Below, piece after piece: positions 1-6,263 of a stretch of 8,961 nucleotides of DNA. Position numbers and translations under genes: made by a program. This DNA is from an uncultured Oscillospiraceae bacterium (GTDB taxonomy: Bacteria; Bacillota; Clostridia; Oscillospirales; Acutalibacteraceae), in the NCBI GenBank assembly GCA_900552985.1, contig USBP01000042.1, forward strand, positions 1 through 8,961. The letters are read 5' to 3'. Position 1 is the stretch's first letter; every line of letters begins with the position of its first letter. Under the pieces are notes generated by a model that was given only the letters and a program-made list of their open reading frames with translations, searched no databases and had not been told where the DNA came from.

Positions 1-61
1 GGCGTCGAGACAGATGGCTGCCTTTAAGGACAGAACCCGGCTTAGAGGTCTGGTCGCAACC
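1..61 (+). ncRNA. rnpB: RNase P RNA component, 3' end (partial)
   Basis: The catalytic RNA of RNase P removes tRNA 5' leaders. Only the 3' tail is inside the window. It carries an AGACAGATGGCTGCC-like segment (8-22) and then GACAGAACCCGGCTTA (30-45), which match from memory the conserved 3' end of A-type bacterial RNase P RNA (AGATGAATG-CTG-CC then GACAGAACCCGGCTTA). The following GAGGTCTGGTCGC would be the 3' strand of helix P1, whose partner lies upstream of the window. A strong intrinsic terminator follows 14 nt later, as expected for a stand-alone RNA gene. The exact 3' end is uncertain by about 10 nt. The short open frames here (stops at 25-27 and 68-70) are not needed to explain the segment. 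The alternative is the tail of an unrecognised protein gene, which I consider less likely. Confidence 0.75.
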
Positions 62-74
62 TTTTCATGATACG

Positions 75-119
75 GCCGCGCGGCCTCAGTTGATGCAATT
101 GGGAGCGCGGCGTTTTTTT
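75..119 (+). terminator. Intrinsic terminator downstream of rnpB
   Basis: GCCGCGC (75-81) pairs perfectly with GCGCGGC (105-111). An inner helix of CAGTTG (87-92) with CAATTG (96-101), containing one G-U pair, closes on an ATG triloop. A run of seven T follows at 113-119. This is a textbook rho-independent terminator reading rightward. It ends the upstream RNA gene and isolates the GDPD operon from it. Confidence 0.88.
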
Positions 120-179
120 GCTTTTTAGACTTTTTAACATAGGGCAATCCAACCTCACTGGGGAGAGGGAAGGTACGGC

Positions 180-947
180 ATGGAGCAGATTTTTGCACAA
201 AAACGGCTGATAATCGCCGGGCACCGCGGCGTCAGGGCTCTATCTCCGGAAAATACACTCTGCTCCTTTCAAGCTGCTATTGATCTGGGGCTGGATATGA
301 TTGAAACAGATCTCCAGTTGACGGCGGATCATGAGATCGTCCTCATCCACGATGATACGCTGGACCGCACGACAAACGGCTCTGGCCCGGTTGGCCAGTA
401 TACACTTCAGGAGCTGCGCCGGCTGGATGCCGGCATCCGCTTCAGCCCGGCCTTTACGGGGCAGACGATTCCCACGCTCAAAGAGCTTTGTGAGCTTGTG
501 AGGCCCTGCCCTGACCTGCTATTGAATATCGAGATAAAAACCCTCACGCAGGAAACGGTAGATCGTGCCGTTACGCTGCTGTCACGCTGCGGCCTGATAG
601 GCCGCTGTGTCTTTTCAAGCGTAGGGCCCTCCATTCTGGCCTACCTGCACGATTGCTACGGCGTGCGCACACAGGGCTTCACCCAAAGGTTTTTCGAGGC
701 CTGCCATATGAAGTTTGAAGAGGGCCCGGATGGAACTTATTCCAAAATGTCTGCTGTCGGGCTGGAGGTTTCCGAAGTGACGCAGGAGTCTATCCGATTC
801 TTCCGGGAGCGAGGCATTGAGCCCTGGGCCTGGTGTCCGGATGATGAGGCCAGCGTGTCGCTCTGCCTGGAGCACGGCGTCAATCTTGTCACCTGCAATG
901 AGCCTCACGCCGCGCTGAATCTGCGCCGGGCGCTTTTTTCGCAGTAA
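180..947 (+). CDS. Glycerophosphodiester phosphodiesterase (GDPD family)
   Basis: Hydrolyses glycerophosphodiesters, the deacylated phospholipid head groups, to sn-glycerol 3-phosphate and an alcohol. The 255-aa protein is a typical single-domain TIM-barrel GDPD. HRG at residues 15-17 and PENT at 23-26 are the family signature. E42 and D44 (ETD) are metal ligands, and H57 in the LIHDDTLDRTTNG motif is the second catalytic histidine. NIEIK at 116-120 supplies another metal-binding glutamate (E118). The C-terminal WAWCPDD and VTCNEP segments match the usual W-x-V-N-D and iTDxP strands, although TDxP is altered to TCNEP. There is no signal peptide, so it should act in the cytosol on imported or internally released diesters. 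The ATG is preceded by a purine-rich GGGGAGAGGGAAGG (160-173). It is the first gene of a four-gene plus-strand run. I see no convincing promoter in the 60 nt after the rnpB terminator. Confidence 0.95.
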   Translation: MEQIFAQKRLIIAGHRGVRALSPENTLCSFQAAIDLGLDMIETDLQLTADHEIVLIHDDTLDRTTNGSGPVGQYTLQELRRLDAGIRFSPAFTGQTIPTLKELCELVRPCPDLLLNIEIKTLTQETVDRAVTLLSRCGLIGRCVFSSVGPSILAYLHDCYGVRTQGFTQRFFEACHMKFEEGPDGTYSKMSAVGLEVSEVTQESIRFFRERGIEPWAWCPDDEASVSLCLEHGVNLVTCNEPHAALNLRRALFSQ

Positions 948-959
948 CCGCACGGCACG

Positions 960-976
960 GCATCCGCATAGGATGC
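960..976 (+). promoter_or_regulatory. Small hairpin just before the ribosome binding site of the next gene
   Basis: GCATCC (960-965) and GGATGC (971-976) form a perfect 6-bp stem with a GCATA loop. The stem ends 4 nt before the AGGTGA Shine-Dalgarno site at 981-986. There is no T-run after it, so it is not a terminator. It could tune translation or mRNA stability between GDPD and the small membrane protein, but a stem this short can also occur by chance. Confidence 0.35.
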
Positions 977-992
977 ATTGAGGTGAAGTTTT

Positions 993-1337
993 ATGTTTTG
1001 GGAAACGCTCTGCTGGGTCATCCTGCTGTTTTTTACGCTCTTGGGGATCGCATCCTTTGTCTACTTCGTTCTATTTCATGCGCTGACCCCAGCCGGGAAA
1101 CGGGAATATCTGCTCCTGGTTCCTTCTCCTGACTCTGCCGGAAAAGCGGTTTGCCAAATTTATGCGGCACAGCTGCGCGCCGAGCTGTCTGGCCGGCGCC
1201 GGTGCAGCGGCGTGTTGGTCGTTTGCGCCGGAGCACAGCAAAAAACGGCGGAAGCGTGCGCCTGCGCGTGCAGGGCCTGCGCCAATGCATCCCTCTGTAC
1301 GGCGGAGGAGTTGACGCGGCTGCTTACCATAACCTAA
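993..1337 (+). CDS. Small single-pass membrane protein, cysteine-rich, function unknown
   Basis: The 114-aa protein has one strong N-terminal membrane helix (about residues 6-29) and a soluble tail of about 80 residues. The tail starts with a hydrophobic strand, EYLLLVP (38-44), and has a second one, GVLVVCAG, so it is probably a small alpha/beta domain on the cytoplasmic side. The C-terminal half carries a run of alternating cysteines (C-x-C-x-C-x-x-C) and ends SLCTAEEL; I count nine cysteines in all. The layout (one helix, a VP strand, a VVC/VVD strand, a terminal LCTxEEL) resembles small uncharacterised membrane proteins I recall from Clostridia, but I cannot name a family. AGGTGA at 981-986 sits 6 nt before the ATG, which supports the start. 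It lies 45 nt after GDPD and 28 nt before the first phosphoesterase, so co-transcription is likely. No function is claimed. Confidence 0.75.
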   Translation: MFWETLCWVILLFFTLLGIASFVYFVLFHALTPAGKREYLLLVPSPDSAGKAVCQIYAAQLRAELSGRRRCSGVLVVCAGAQQKTAEACACACRACANASLCTAEELTRLLTIT

Positions 1338-1365
1338 CTCTTTTATGTAAAGGAGAGAAAAACAA

Positions 1366-2394
1366 ATGCGTGCCAGCCATTCCCTCTCTTTCCGGCCGGA
1401 CGGGACGTTTCGCATCCTTCTGGCAACGGATTTACATGCAATCGTCCCCGAAATGGATGAGAACCCTGAGATTGTGCGGCCCAAATGCGACGCGCTCCTG
1501 CGGCTGTTGGAGGCCGGTATGGATGCGGTGCAGCCGGATCTTGTGGTATTCAACGGCGATAACGTTGCGGGCCACTGGAAAACAATCACGCAGGAGCGGG
1601 CTGAGCGCATCATTCGCACCATCATGCGCCCGGCGGCAGAGCGGGGCCTTCCGCTGGCGTTGGTGTTTGGCAACCACGATGCCGAGCAGGGCGTCAGCCG
1701 GGAGCACCAGCTGCAAATCTATCAGGAATTTGATAATTGTCTTGCCAGCGCGGGCGACCCTGCCCTGCCGGGCTGCGGGGATTACTGTTTGACCATTCTC
1801 GACAGGGAGCAAAAAAAAGCCGCCTTTGGGCTCTGGTTCCTTGACTCCGGCGATTATGCGCCGGAGGGAGGCTTTGCCCGTGTACAAAACAGCCAGATCG
1901 ACTGGTACGAGCGGGAAAGCAACCGCCTGTGCCAGGAGAACGGCGGCGTGCCCCTCCCCTCCCTCCTCTTTCAACACATCCCCGTTCCGGAGGTTTACGG
2001 CCTGTTCCGGCAGGTTCCCGCCAACACACCGGGTGCAGTGACCGGCCATGGAAAATGGTCGGACCGCTTTTTTGTCATCGCTGATCCGGTACATACCCGA
2101 GGCACGCTGGGCGAGGGCCCCGGCTCACCTGACCGCGGCGGCGGCCAGTTTGCAAGCTGGATCCGTCAGGGCGATATCGCAGGGGCCTTTTTTGGCCACG
2201 ACCACCTCAATGATTTTGATGGGGAAATAGGCGGCGTCCGCCTGATTCAGACGCACTGCGCGGGCTTCACAACCTATGGCGAAACGCGCGGCCTGCGCGT
2301 TATTACGCTTTCAGAGGAACGGCTGCCCGCATTTGAAACGCATATGCTCGATCACAGCCAGCTGCTGGGAAAGGATGCAATCCCCTCCGGCTGA
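1366..2394 (+). CDS. Dcr2-like metallophosphoesterase, cytosolic paralogue
   Basis: Calcineurin-fold phosphoesterase with a two-metal active site, 342 aa. All five metal or catalytic motifs are present: D22-L-H24, G64-D65-N66, G102-N-H-D105, Q203-H204-I and G277-H-D-H280. The QHIPVPE and GHDHLNDF wording, together with LWFLDSGDYAPEGG in the middle, is typical of the Dcr2/purple-phosphatase-like branch of the superfamily. The substrate is not deducible; a small phosphomonoester or a phosphodiester is possible. There is no signal peptide and no membrane helix, so it should be cytosolic, unlike its neighbour. AAAGGAG (1349-1355) lies 10 nt before the ATG and supports the start. The stop is 36 nt upstream of the second, clearly paralogous copy, with which it shares PDLVVFNGDN, FGNHDAE and IYQE-DNC word for word. 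This is a tandem duplication followed by divergence in localisation. Confidence 0.92.
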   Translation: MRASHSLSFRPDGTFRILLATDLHAIVPEMDENPEIVRPKCDALLRLLEAGMDAVQPDLVVFNGDNVAGHWKTITQERAERIIRTIMRPAAERGLPLALVFGNHDAEQGVSREHQLQIYQEFDNCLASAGDPALPGCGDYCLTILDREQKKAAFGLWFLDSGDYAPEGGFARVQNSQIDWYERESNRLCQENGGVPLPSLLFQHIPVPEVYGLFRQVPANTPGAVTGHGKWSDRFFVIADPVHTRGTLGEGPGSPDRGGGQFASWIRQGDIAGAFFGHDHLNDFDGEIGGVRLIQTHCAGFTTYGETRGLRVITLSEERLPAFETHMLDHSQLLGKDAIPSG

Positions 2395-2430
2395 TGTAAT
2401 ATCAAACAAAAGAAAGGAAGATCAAGAAGA

Positions 2431-3618
2431 ATGAAAACAATCCGCAAGCTGCTGGCGCTGTTTCTGACCATGACGCTGACCCTGGCCTGCCTGCCCCTGA
2501 CTGTCGGCGCAGTCTCCAGCGCAAAGGAACCGCTCCGTTTCAATAAGGATGGAAAATTCAAAATTCTTGTTGCGACGGACATCCACGAGGATGAAACGGA
2601 CGATGCAAAATCTGCTGACGCAATGGCGTTGCTGACAAACGCGATTGAAGAGCTGAAGCCCGACCTCGTTGTGTTTAACGGTGACAACGCCACCTCTGAC
2701 AGCGCGGAGGGCCAGATTGCAACAATCCGCAAAATTGTCGCGCCTGTTGCGGCAAAGGACATCCCGCTGGCAGTCGTCTTCGGCAACCATGACGCGGAAT
2801 ACTGCGGCCTCACGCGGGAAGAGCAGGTTAAGATCTACCAGGAATATGACAACTGCCGTATGATTGCCGGCCCGGAGGATATTTCCGGCTGCGGCAACTA
2901 TAATCTCCTCATTCAAAACAGCGCGGGTACGAAGGATGTCTTCAACCTCTGGTTCCTCGACTCCGGGGATTATGCGGAGGAAGGCGGCTATGCTTACGTG
3001 CAGGATGATCAGATTGAATGGTACGAGCAGACAAGCGACGCCCTGAAAGCGCAAAACGGCGGCGTCCCGATGCCCTCCATCCTGTTCCAGCATATCACCG
3101 TGCCGGAAGCGTACGACCTGCTAGAGCCCGTCCTGCTGCCCGGCAAGGGCCGCGTACAGGGCCACGGCGTGCACTCAAACAGGTTTTGGAAGATCAAAGA
3201 CCCTTCCACCACGACCGGCACGCTGCGGGAAGGACCCTGCCCGCCGGATATCAATAACGGTGAATTCGATAGCTGGGTACAGCAGGGTGATGTGATTGGC
3301 GCCGTGTTCGGGCATGACCACATCAATGATTTCACCGGAACGGTAGAGGGCATCCGCCTGGTACACACACGTGCAGTTGGCTTCAAAACCTACTACGGCG
3401 GTGTTTCACAGGGCGTGCGCTTAATTACGCTGGATGAAAACAATCTCAACGATTTCCAGACGGAAATGTACGACTTTGCCGATCTGGTGGGAGAAAGCCA
3501 ATCCATCAAGGGCTTTGACCGGATCACGGCCGAAATGTGGTGGGATGTCGGCTACTTTGTGTTGGGCGTTGCCGCAGCCATCACCACCTATGTCCTCTAT
3601 CGCGTGTTCACCGACTAA
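2431..3618 (+). CDS. Dcr2-like metallophosphoesterase, exported and membrane-anchored paralogue
   Basis: 395-aa calcineurin-fold phosphoesterase whose catalytic domain matches the preceding gene along its whole length. Metal ligands are complete: D50-I-H52, G84-D85-N86, G118-N-H-D121, Q220-H221 and G294-H-D-H297. Two parts are added. The N-terminus is a signal peptide: MKTIRK, a hydrophobic core to about residue 25, and a probable cleavage after VGA at 25-27. LAC at 18-20 could instead be a weak lipobox. The C-terminus has a hydrophobic helix (about 372-390) with a short RVFTD tail, so the domain should sit outside the membrane, held by that helix. There is no LPxTG motif. The ATG follows GAAAGGAAG (2412-2420). 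It is the last gene of the plus-strand run, and a strong hairpin terminator lies about 90 nt downstream. Substrate unknown; an extracellular phosphate-ester-scavenging role is plausible but unproven. Confidence 0.92.
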   Translation: MKTIRKLLALFLTMTLTLACLPLTVGAVSSAKEPLRFNKDGKFKILVATDIHEDETDDAKSADAMALLTNAIEELKPDLVVFNGDNATSDSAEGQIATIRKIVAPVAAKDIPLAVVFGNHDAEYCGLTREEQVKIYQEYDNCRMIAGPEDISGCGNYNLLIQNSAGTKDVFNLWFLDSGDYAEEGGYAYVQDDQIEWYEQTSDALKAQNGGVPMPSILFQHITVPEAYDLLEPVLLPGKGRVQGHGVHSNRFWKIKDPSTTTGTLREGPCPPDINNGEFDSWVQQGDVIGAVFGHDHINDFTGTVEGIRLVHTRAVGFKTYYGGVSQGVRLITLDENNLNDFQTEMYDFADLVGESQSIKGFDRITAEMWWDVGYFVLGVAAAITTYVLYRVFTD

Positions 3619-3702
3619 CGCGCCCCTGCCAAATGGCGAGCAATAAAACGGTTTCTCATTCATTAAAATTTCTTTGCCGGCCTGGCGCTGGCGGACGAAA
3701 AT

Positions 3703-3749
3703 GAAAGAGCGGACAAAGCCCCTCCAAGGCCTTGCCCGCTTTTTCTTTT
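3703..3749. terminator. Bidirectional intrinsic terminator between convergent operons
   Basis: AGCGGACAAAGCC (3708-3720) pairs with GGCCTTGCCCGCT (3728-3740) with two A-C mismatches around a 7-nt loop, and TTTTCTTTT follows at 3741-3749. The flanking A-rich left side (AAAG, 3704-3707) extends the stem and gives a CTTTCATTTTC stretch when read on the minus strand. The hairpin should therefore end both the phosphoesterase transcript and the leftward clpE transcript. The rest of the 3619-3798 gap shows no gene. Confidence 0.85.
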
Positions 3750-3798
3750 ACGATTCCACTGTAGCAGCGCCCTAGCCCGGCTGCTTAGAAGCCCTGCC

Positions 3799-5511
3799 TC
3801 ACACCGAGGTTAACGACAACTCGTCGTTCGCGCTCACACAAATGGATTTCACGGGGTCGTCACACCGCTCCACCATCAGGGAAGCGACTTGATCCTCCAC
3901 CCTGCGGCGAATGAGATTGCGCAGATCACGCGCACCGCGTTTCCCGCCAAATGCTTTTTGAGCGAGGATCGCAGGCACGCCCTCCTCCCAAGTGAAACGG
4001 ATTCCCTTATCCTGTAGGGGTTCCACCAGCTCGGTGAGCATCAGCACAGCGATTTTTTCATAATCCTCCTGCGTCAGCGCACGGAAGACAACCACCTCAT
4101 CCACACGCCCAATGAACTCCGGACGAAGGAAGTCGCTCAGCGCCTTCATAACCTTTTCCCGCGTAGCGGTCTGCACATCCTTGGCAAAGCCGAGCGCCCC
4201 TTCCTTACGCTCGCTGCCCGCGTTGGAGGTCATGATAATCACTGTGTTTTCAAAGTTGACCGTGCGGCCCTGCGCATCCGTAATGCGGCCCTCATCCAAA
4301 ATCTGGAGCAAAATGTTGAGTACATCCGGATGCGCCTTCTCGATCTCATCAAACAGAATAACGGAATAGGGCTTGCGGCGCACCTTCTCGGTGAGCTGGC
4401 CCGCTTCATCGTAGCCAACATAACCAGGCGGAGATCCAATGATGCGGGACACGCTGTGCTTCTCCATAAATTCAGACATATCGAGCCGGATGAGGGTTTC
4501 CGGCGTATCAAACAGCTCATTGGCCAGCTGCTTGACAAGCTCCGTCTTGCCGACGCCAGTGGGGCCGACAAAAATGAAGGAAGCCGGCCGACGGCGCGGG
4601 CTGATCTGCACGCGGCTGCGGCGTATGGCGGCCGATACCAGCGCCACTGCCTCATCCTGGCCGATCACCTTGGATTTCAGCGTTTTCTCCAGCCCTGCCA
4701 GGCGACGCAGGTCGCTCTCGATGACTTTGCTCGCAGGGATCCCTGTCCAAAGCTGGATCACATTAGCAAGATCATCCTCCGTAACGCCGTTATCCTCCGC
4801 CGCAGGCTTGAGCTGATTTGCCGCGTTTTCACAGGCAACAATCTCTGCGCGTACACGGGAGATCTCCTCCAGGTCCATCTCCTCGGTGTCATTCATGAGA
4901 TCCTCTTCTGTCTCCTTGAGTTCCTGGAGCTCTTGGCTCTTTTTCTGATAATCGCTGATCGCCTTATTGCGCAGGTTGGCGCAGGTGCAGGCCTCATCAA
5001 GCAGGTCAATCGCTTTATCCGGCAAAAAGCGGTCGTTGATATACCGCTCCGAAAGCACCACTGCACGGTGCACCAGCTGATCGCTGATTTTGACGTGATG
5101 ATAAGTTTCGTAATAGCTCTTGATACCCAACAGCATCTGATAGGTATCCTCAATCGACGGCTCCTCTACCTTCACCGGCTGGAAGCGCCGCTCTAACGCC
5201 GCATCCTTTTCAATATTTTTCCGGTATTCGTTGAAGGTTGTTGCGCCAATGACCTGAATCTCGCCTCTGGAAAGCGCCGGCTTGAGGATATTGGCCGCAT
5301 TCATGGAGCCCTCCGCATCACCCGTACCGACAAGGTTATGCACTTCGTCGATGAAAAGGATGATATTGCCGTTTTGCTTGACCTCCTCAATCAGGCCCTT
5401 GATACGGCTTTCAAACTGGCCGCGGAACTGTGTGCCGGCAACCAGCGCGGTCAAGTCGAGCAGATGCAGCTCCTTATCCGCCAGGCGCGCGGGCACCTCC
5501 CCTTTTGCCAT
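3799..5511 (-). CDS. clpE: ClpE-like unfoldase, C-terminal fragment (rest of D1, middle domain, D2)
   Basis: 570 residues continue the broken unfoldase in the second frame. D1 remainder: pore-loop FRGQ at 30-33, Walker B ILFIDEVH at 51-58, sensor GATTFNEYR at 89-97, arginine finger ALERRF at 105-110. A charged, predicted coiled middle region spans about 183-235. D2: Walker A GPTGVGKT at 316-323, pore loop GYVGYDEAG, Walker B VILFDE at 384-389, TSNAG at 428-432 and a sensor-2 region around GARDLR (526-531). L440-G-F442 sits where ClpP-binding (I/L/V)GF loops are found, so the parent protein was a ClpP partner and not a ClpB-type disaggregase. The fragment has everything except D1 Walker A. The ATG at 5511 is only the first in-frame Met; it lacks a ribosome binding site, so separate translation is doubtful. 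The gene ends 50 nt from the shared terminator. Confidence 0.8.
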   Translation of the reverse strand: MAKGEVPARLADKELHLLDLTALVAGTQFRGQFESRIKGLIEEVKQNGNIILFIDEVHNLVGTGDAEGSMNAANILKPALSRGEIQVIGATTFNEYRKNIEKDAALERRFQPVKVEEPSIEDTYQMLLGIKSYYETYHHVKISDQLVHRAVVLSERYINDRFLPDKAIDLLDEACTCANLRNKAISDYQKKSQELQELKETEEDLMNDTEEMDLEEISRVRAEIVACENAANQLKPAAEDNGVTEDDLANVIQLWTGIPASKVIESDLRRLAGLEKTLKSKVIGQDEAVALVSAAIRRSRVQISPRRRPASFIFVGPTGVGKTELVKQLANELFDTPETLIRLDMSEFMEKHSVSRIIGSPPGYVGYDEAGQLTEKVRRKPYSVILFDEIEKAHPDVLNILLQILDEGRITDAQGRTVNFENTVIIMTSNAGSERKEGALGFAKDVQTATREKVMKALSDFLRPEFIGRVDEVVVFRALTQEDYEKIAVLMLTELVEPLQDKGIRFTWEEGVPAILAQKAFGGKRGARDLRNLIRRRVEDQVASLMVERCDDPVKSICVSANDELSLTSV

Positions 5512-6107
5512 ACGAAGCGCAAGGCCGTCTTGCCAACGCCCGGCTCACCGATCAGGCAGGGGTTATTCTTGGTGCGCCGGCAAAGGATCTGCACCACACG
5601 GTAAATTTCACGGTCACGGCCAATGATACGGTCGATCAGGCCATCCCTCGCGCGCTGAGTCAGATTTGTGCAATAGGCGTCAAGATACCTGCGCTTCGCC
5701 TTTTTCTTCTCTTTATTTCTGCCGCGCTTTGTCTTGCCGGTTGGCTGCGCCTCCTGCGTTTCAACCGGAGACGCAGGCTCCTCCAGTTCATTTTCCTCCG
5801 GCTTTTCTGCCATTTCACCGGGCTGGAAATTCATCAGCCCCTGCATAAAGGGAAACGTACCTGCGCCGCCCGGCTCAAAATCCTCACCGTTTTCGCCGCC
5901 GAACATCCCGCTGAGCTGTTCGCTCATCGCATCGATATCCTCTTCCGTGATGCCCATACTGTCCATCATCTGCTTGACAGGGCCAATATTCATATCCATT
6001 GCGCATTTCAGGCAAAGCCCTTCCGGCGTGCTCTTCTCCCCATCCACACGGGAAATGAAAATCACGGCAGGACGCTTTTTACACCTGCTGCAAATTGGTT
6101 GTTTCAT
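5451..6107 (-). CDS. clpE: ClpE-like unfoldase, N-terminal fragment (zinc finger to Walker A)
   Basis: This 218-aa frame is the 5' half of the broken clpE-like gene. Residues 1-40 are a treble-clef-like zinc finger with C6-x-x-C9 and C32-x-x-C35, as in the N-terminus of ClpE and in McsA. A linker rich in Met, Glu and Pro runs from about 40 to 128, then a very basic stretch ([16 protein letters not shown]) leads into D1 at [15 protein letters not shown] and IIGRDREI. The Walker A motif GEPGVGKT is at 187-194. After A195 the frame is wrong, and the last 23 residues are out-of-frame read-through ending at 5451. The start is supported by GGAG about 11 nt upstream (+ strand 6119-6122). I see neither a CIRCE element nor a CtsR box before it, although both are common on such genes. 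As it stands the product would be inactive. Confidence 0.72.
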   Translation of the reverse strand: MKQPICSRCKKRPAVIFISRVDGEKSTPEGLCLKCAMDMNIGPVKQMMDSMGITEEDIDAMSEQLSGMFGGENGEDFEPGGAGTFPFMQGLMNFQPGEMAEKPEENELEEPASPVETQEAQPTGKTKRGRNKEKKKAKRRYLDAYCTNLTQRARDGLIDRIIGRDREIYRVVQILCRRTKNNPCLIGEPGVGKTALRFVWQKGRCPRAWRIRSCICST

Positions 6108-6153
6108 AACTGTTTACACTCCACTTCTTTTGGGAACTTTGCTATTTTTCTGA

Positions 6154-6201
6154 AGCCGGCAGAAACGCACAAAAGGGGAGCTTTGCGCGTTTCTGCCGGC
6201 T
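6154..6201. repeat. 48-nt hairpin-forming inverted repeat between pgsA and clpE
   Basis: AGCCGGCAGAAACGC (6154-6168) and GCGTTTCTGCCGGCT (6187-6201) are exact reverse complements over 15 bp. One A-C mismatch further in, CAAA (6170-6173) pairs with TTTG (6182-6185), leaving an 8-nt loop. The result is a near-continuous 20-bp stem. It lies 62 nt past the pgsA stop and 46 nt before the clpE start. There is no T-run after it on either strand (the minus strand continues TCAGAAAAATAGC), so it is not a standard intrinsic terminator. It could be an operator, an mRNA-processing or stabilising hairpin, or a copy of a dispersed intergenic repeat. The rest of 6108-6263 holds nothing else I can name. Confidence 0.85.
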
Positions 6202-6263
6202 CCAGCGATAATAAGACCGCTTGCGAGATGCAAAGACAAAGCCATTCCGCACGGGGCCTCAGC

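Larger units (their letters stand above)
3799..6107 (-). pseudogene. clpE: ClpE-like AAA+ unfoldase, frameshifted after Walker A of domain 1
   Basis: Taken as one gene this spans about 769 codons, close to the usual ClpE length (about 750 aa). The order is zinc finger, linker, AAA domain 1 (D1), coiled middle region, AAA domain 2 (D2). A ClpE-type Hsp100 unfolds proteins and feeds them to ClpP. The frame breaks at 5521-5522. The minus strand reads GEPGVGKTA in one frame, has two leftover bases (TT), then continues [10 protein letters not shown] in another frame. The family has about five residues (I/L-A-E-G-L) between those blocks, so roughly 13 nt are missing and a one-base correction would not fully restore the helix after the P-loop. 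No Shine-Dalgarno site precedes the ATG at 5511, so the downstream part is unlikely to be made on its own. The cause is a real mutation or an assembly error; I cannot tell which. ClpC-like is the alternative family name, but the double Clp_N domain of ClpC is absent. Confidence 0.8.

Noticed and set aside
112..140. Possible promoter for the GDPD operon around TAACAT (135-140)
   Set aside because: The -10 matches only four of six bases and no -35 resembling TTGACA occurs at 16-18 nt, so it was not listed.
42..224. Minus-strand 60-codon frame near the left edge
   Set aside because: It runs antisense across the rnpB tail, the terminator and the GDPD start, has no recognisable domain, and is explained by the plus-strand features.
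1151..2094. Frames overlapping the first phosphoesterase (plus 1151-1792, minus 1432-2094)
   Set aside because: Both are out-of-frame shadows of a gene with a complete set of metallophosphoesterase motifs.
3763..3785. Hairpin AGCAGC / GCTGCT just past the clpE stop
   Set aside because: It has only a 6-bp stem with an 11-nt loop and no T-run after it. The stronger hairpin at 3703-3749 explains termination.
4330..5196. Plus-strand 288-codon frame antisense to the clpE-like gene
   Set aside because: The opposite strand holds unmistakable AAA+ motifs. This frame shows only a Leu/His/Arg-rich composition typical of antisense reading.
6108..6153. CtsR or CIRCE operator upstream of clpE
   Set aside because: I looked for the RGTCAAA heptamer repeat and for TTAGCACTC-N9-GAGTGCTAA. 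Only a poor match (TCAGAAAAATAGCAAAG on the minus strand) is present.
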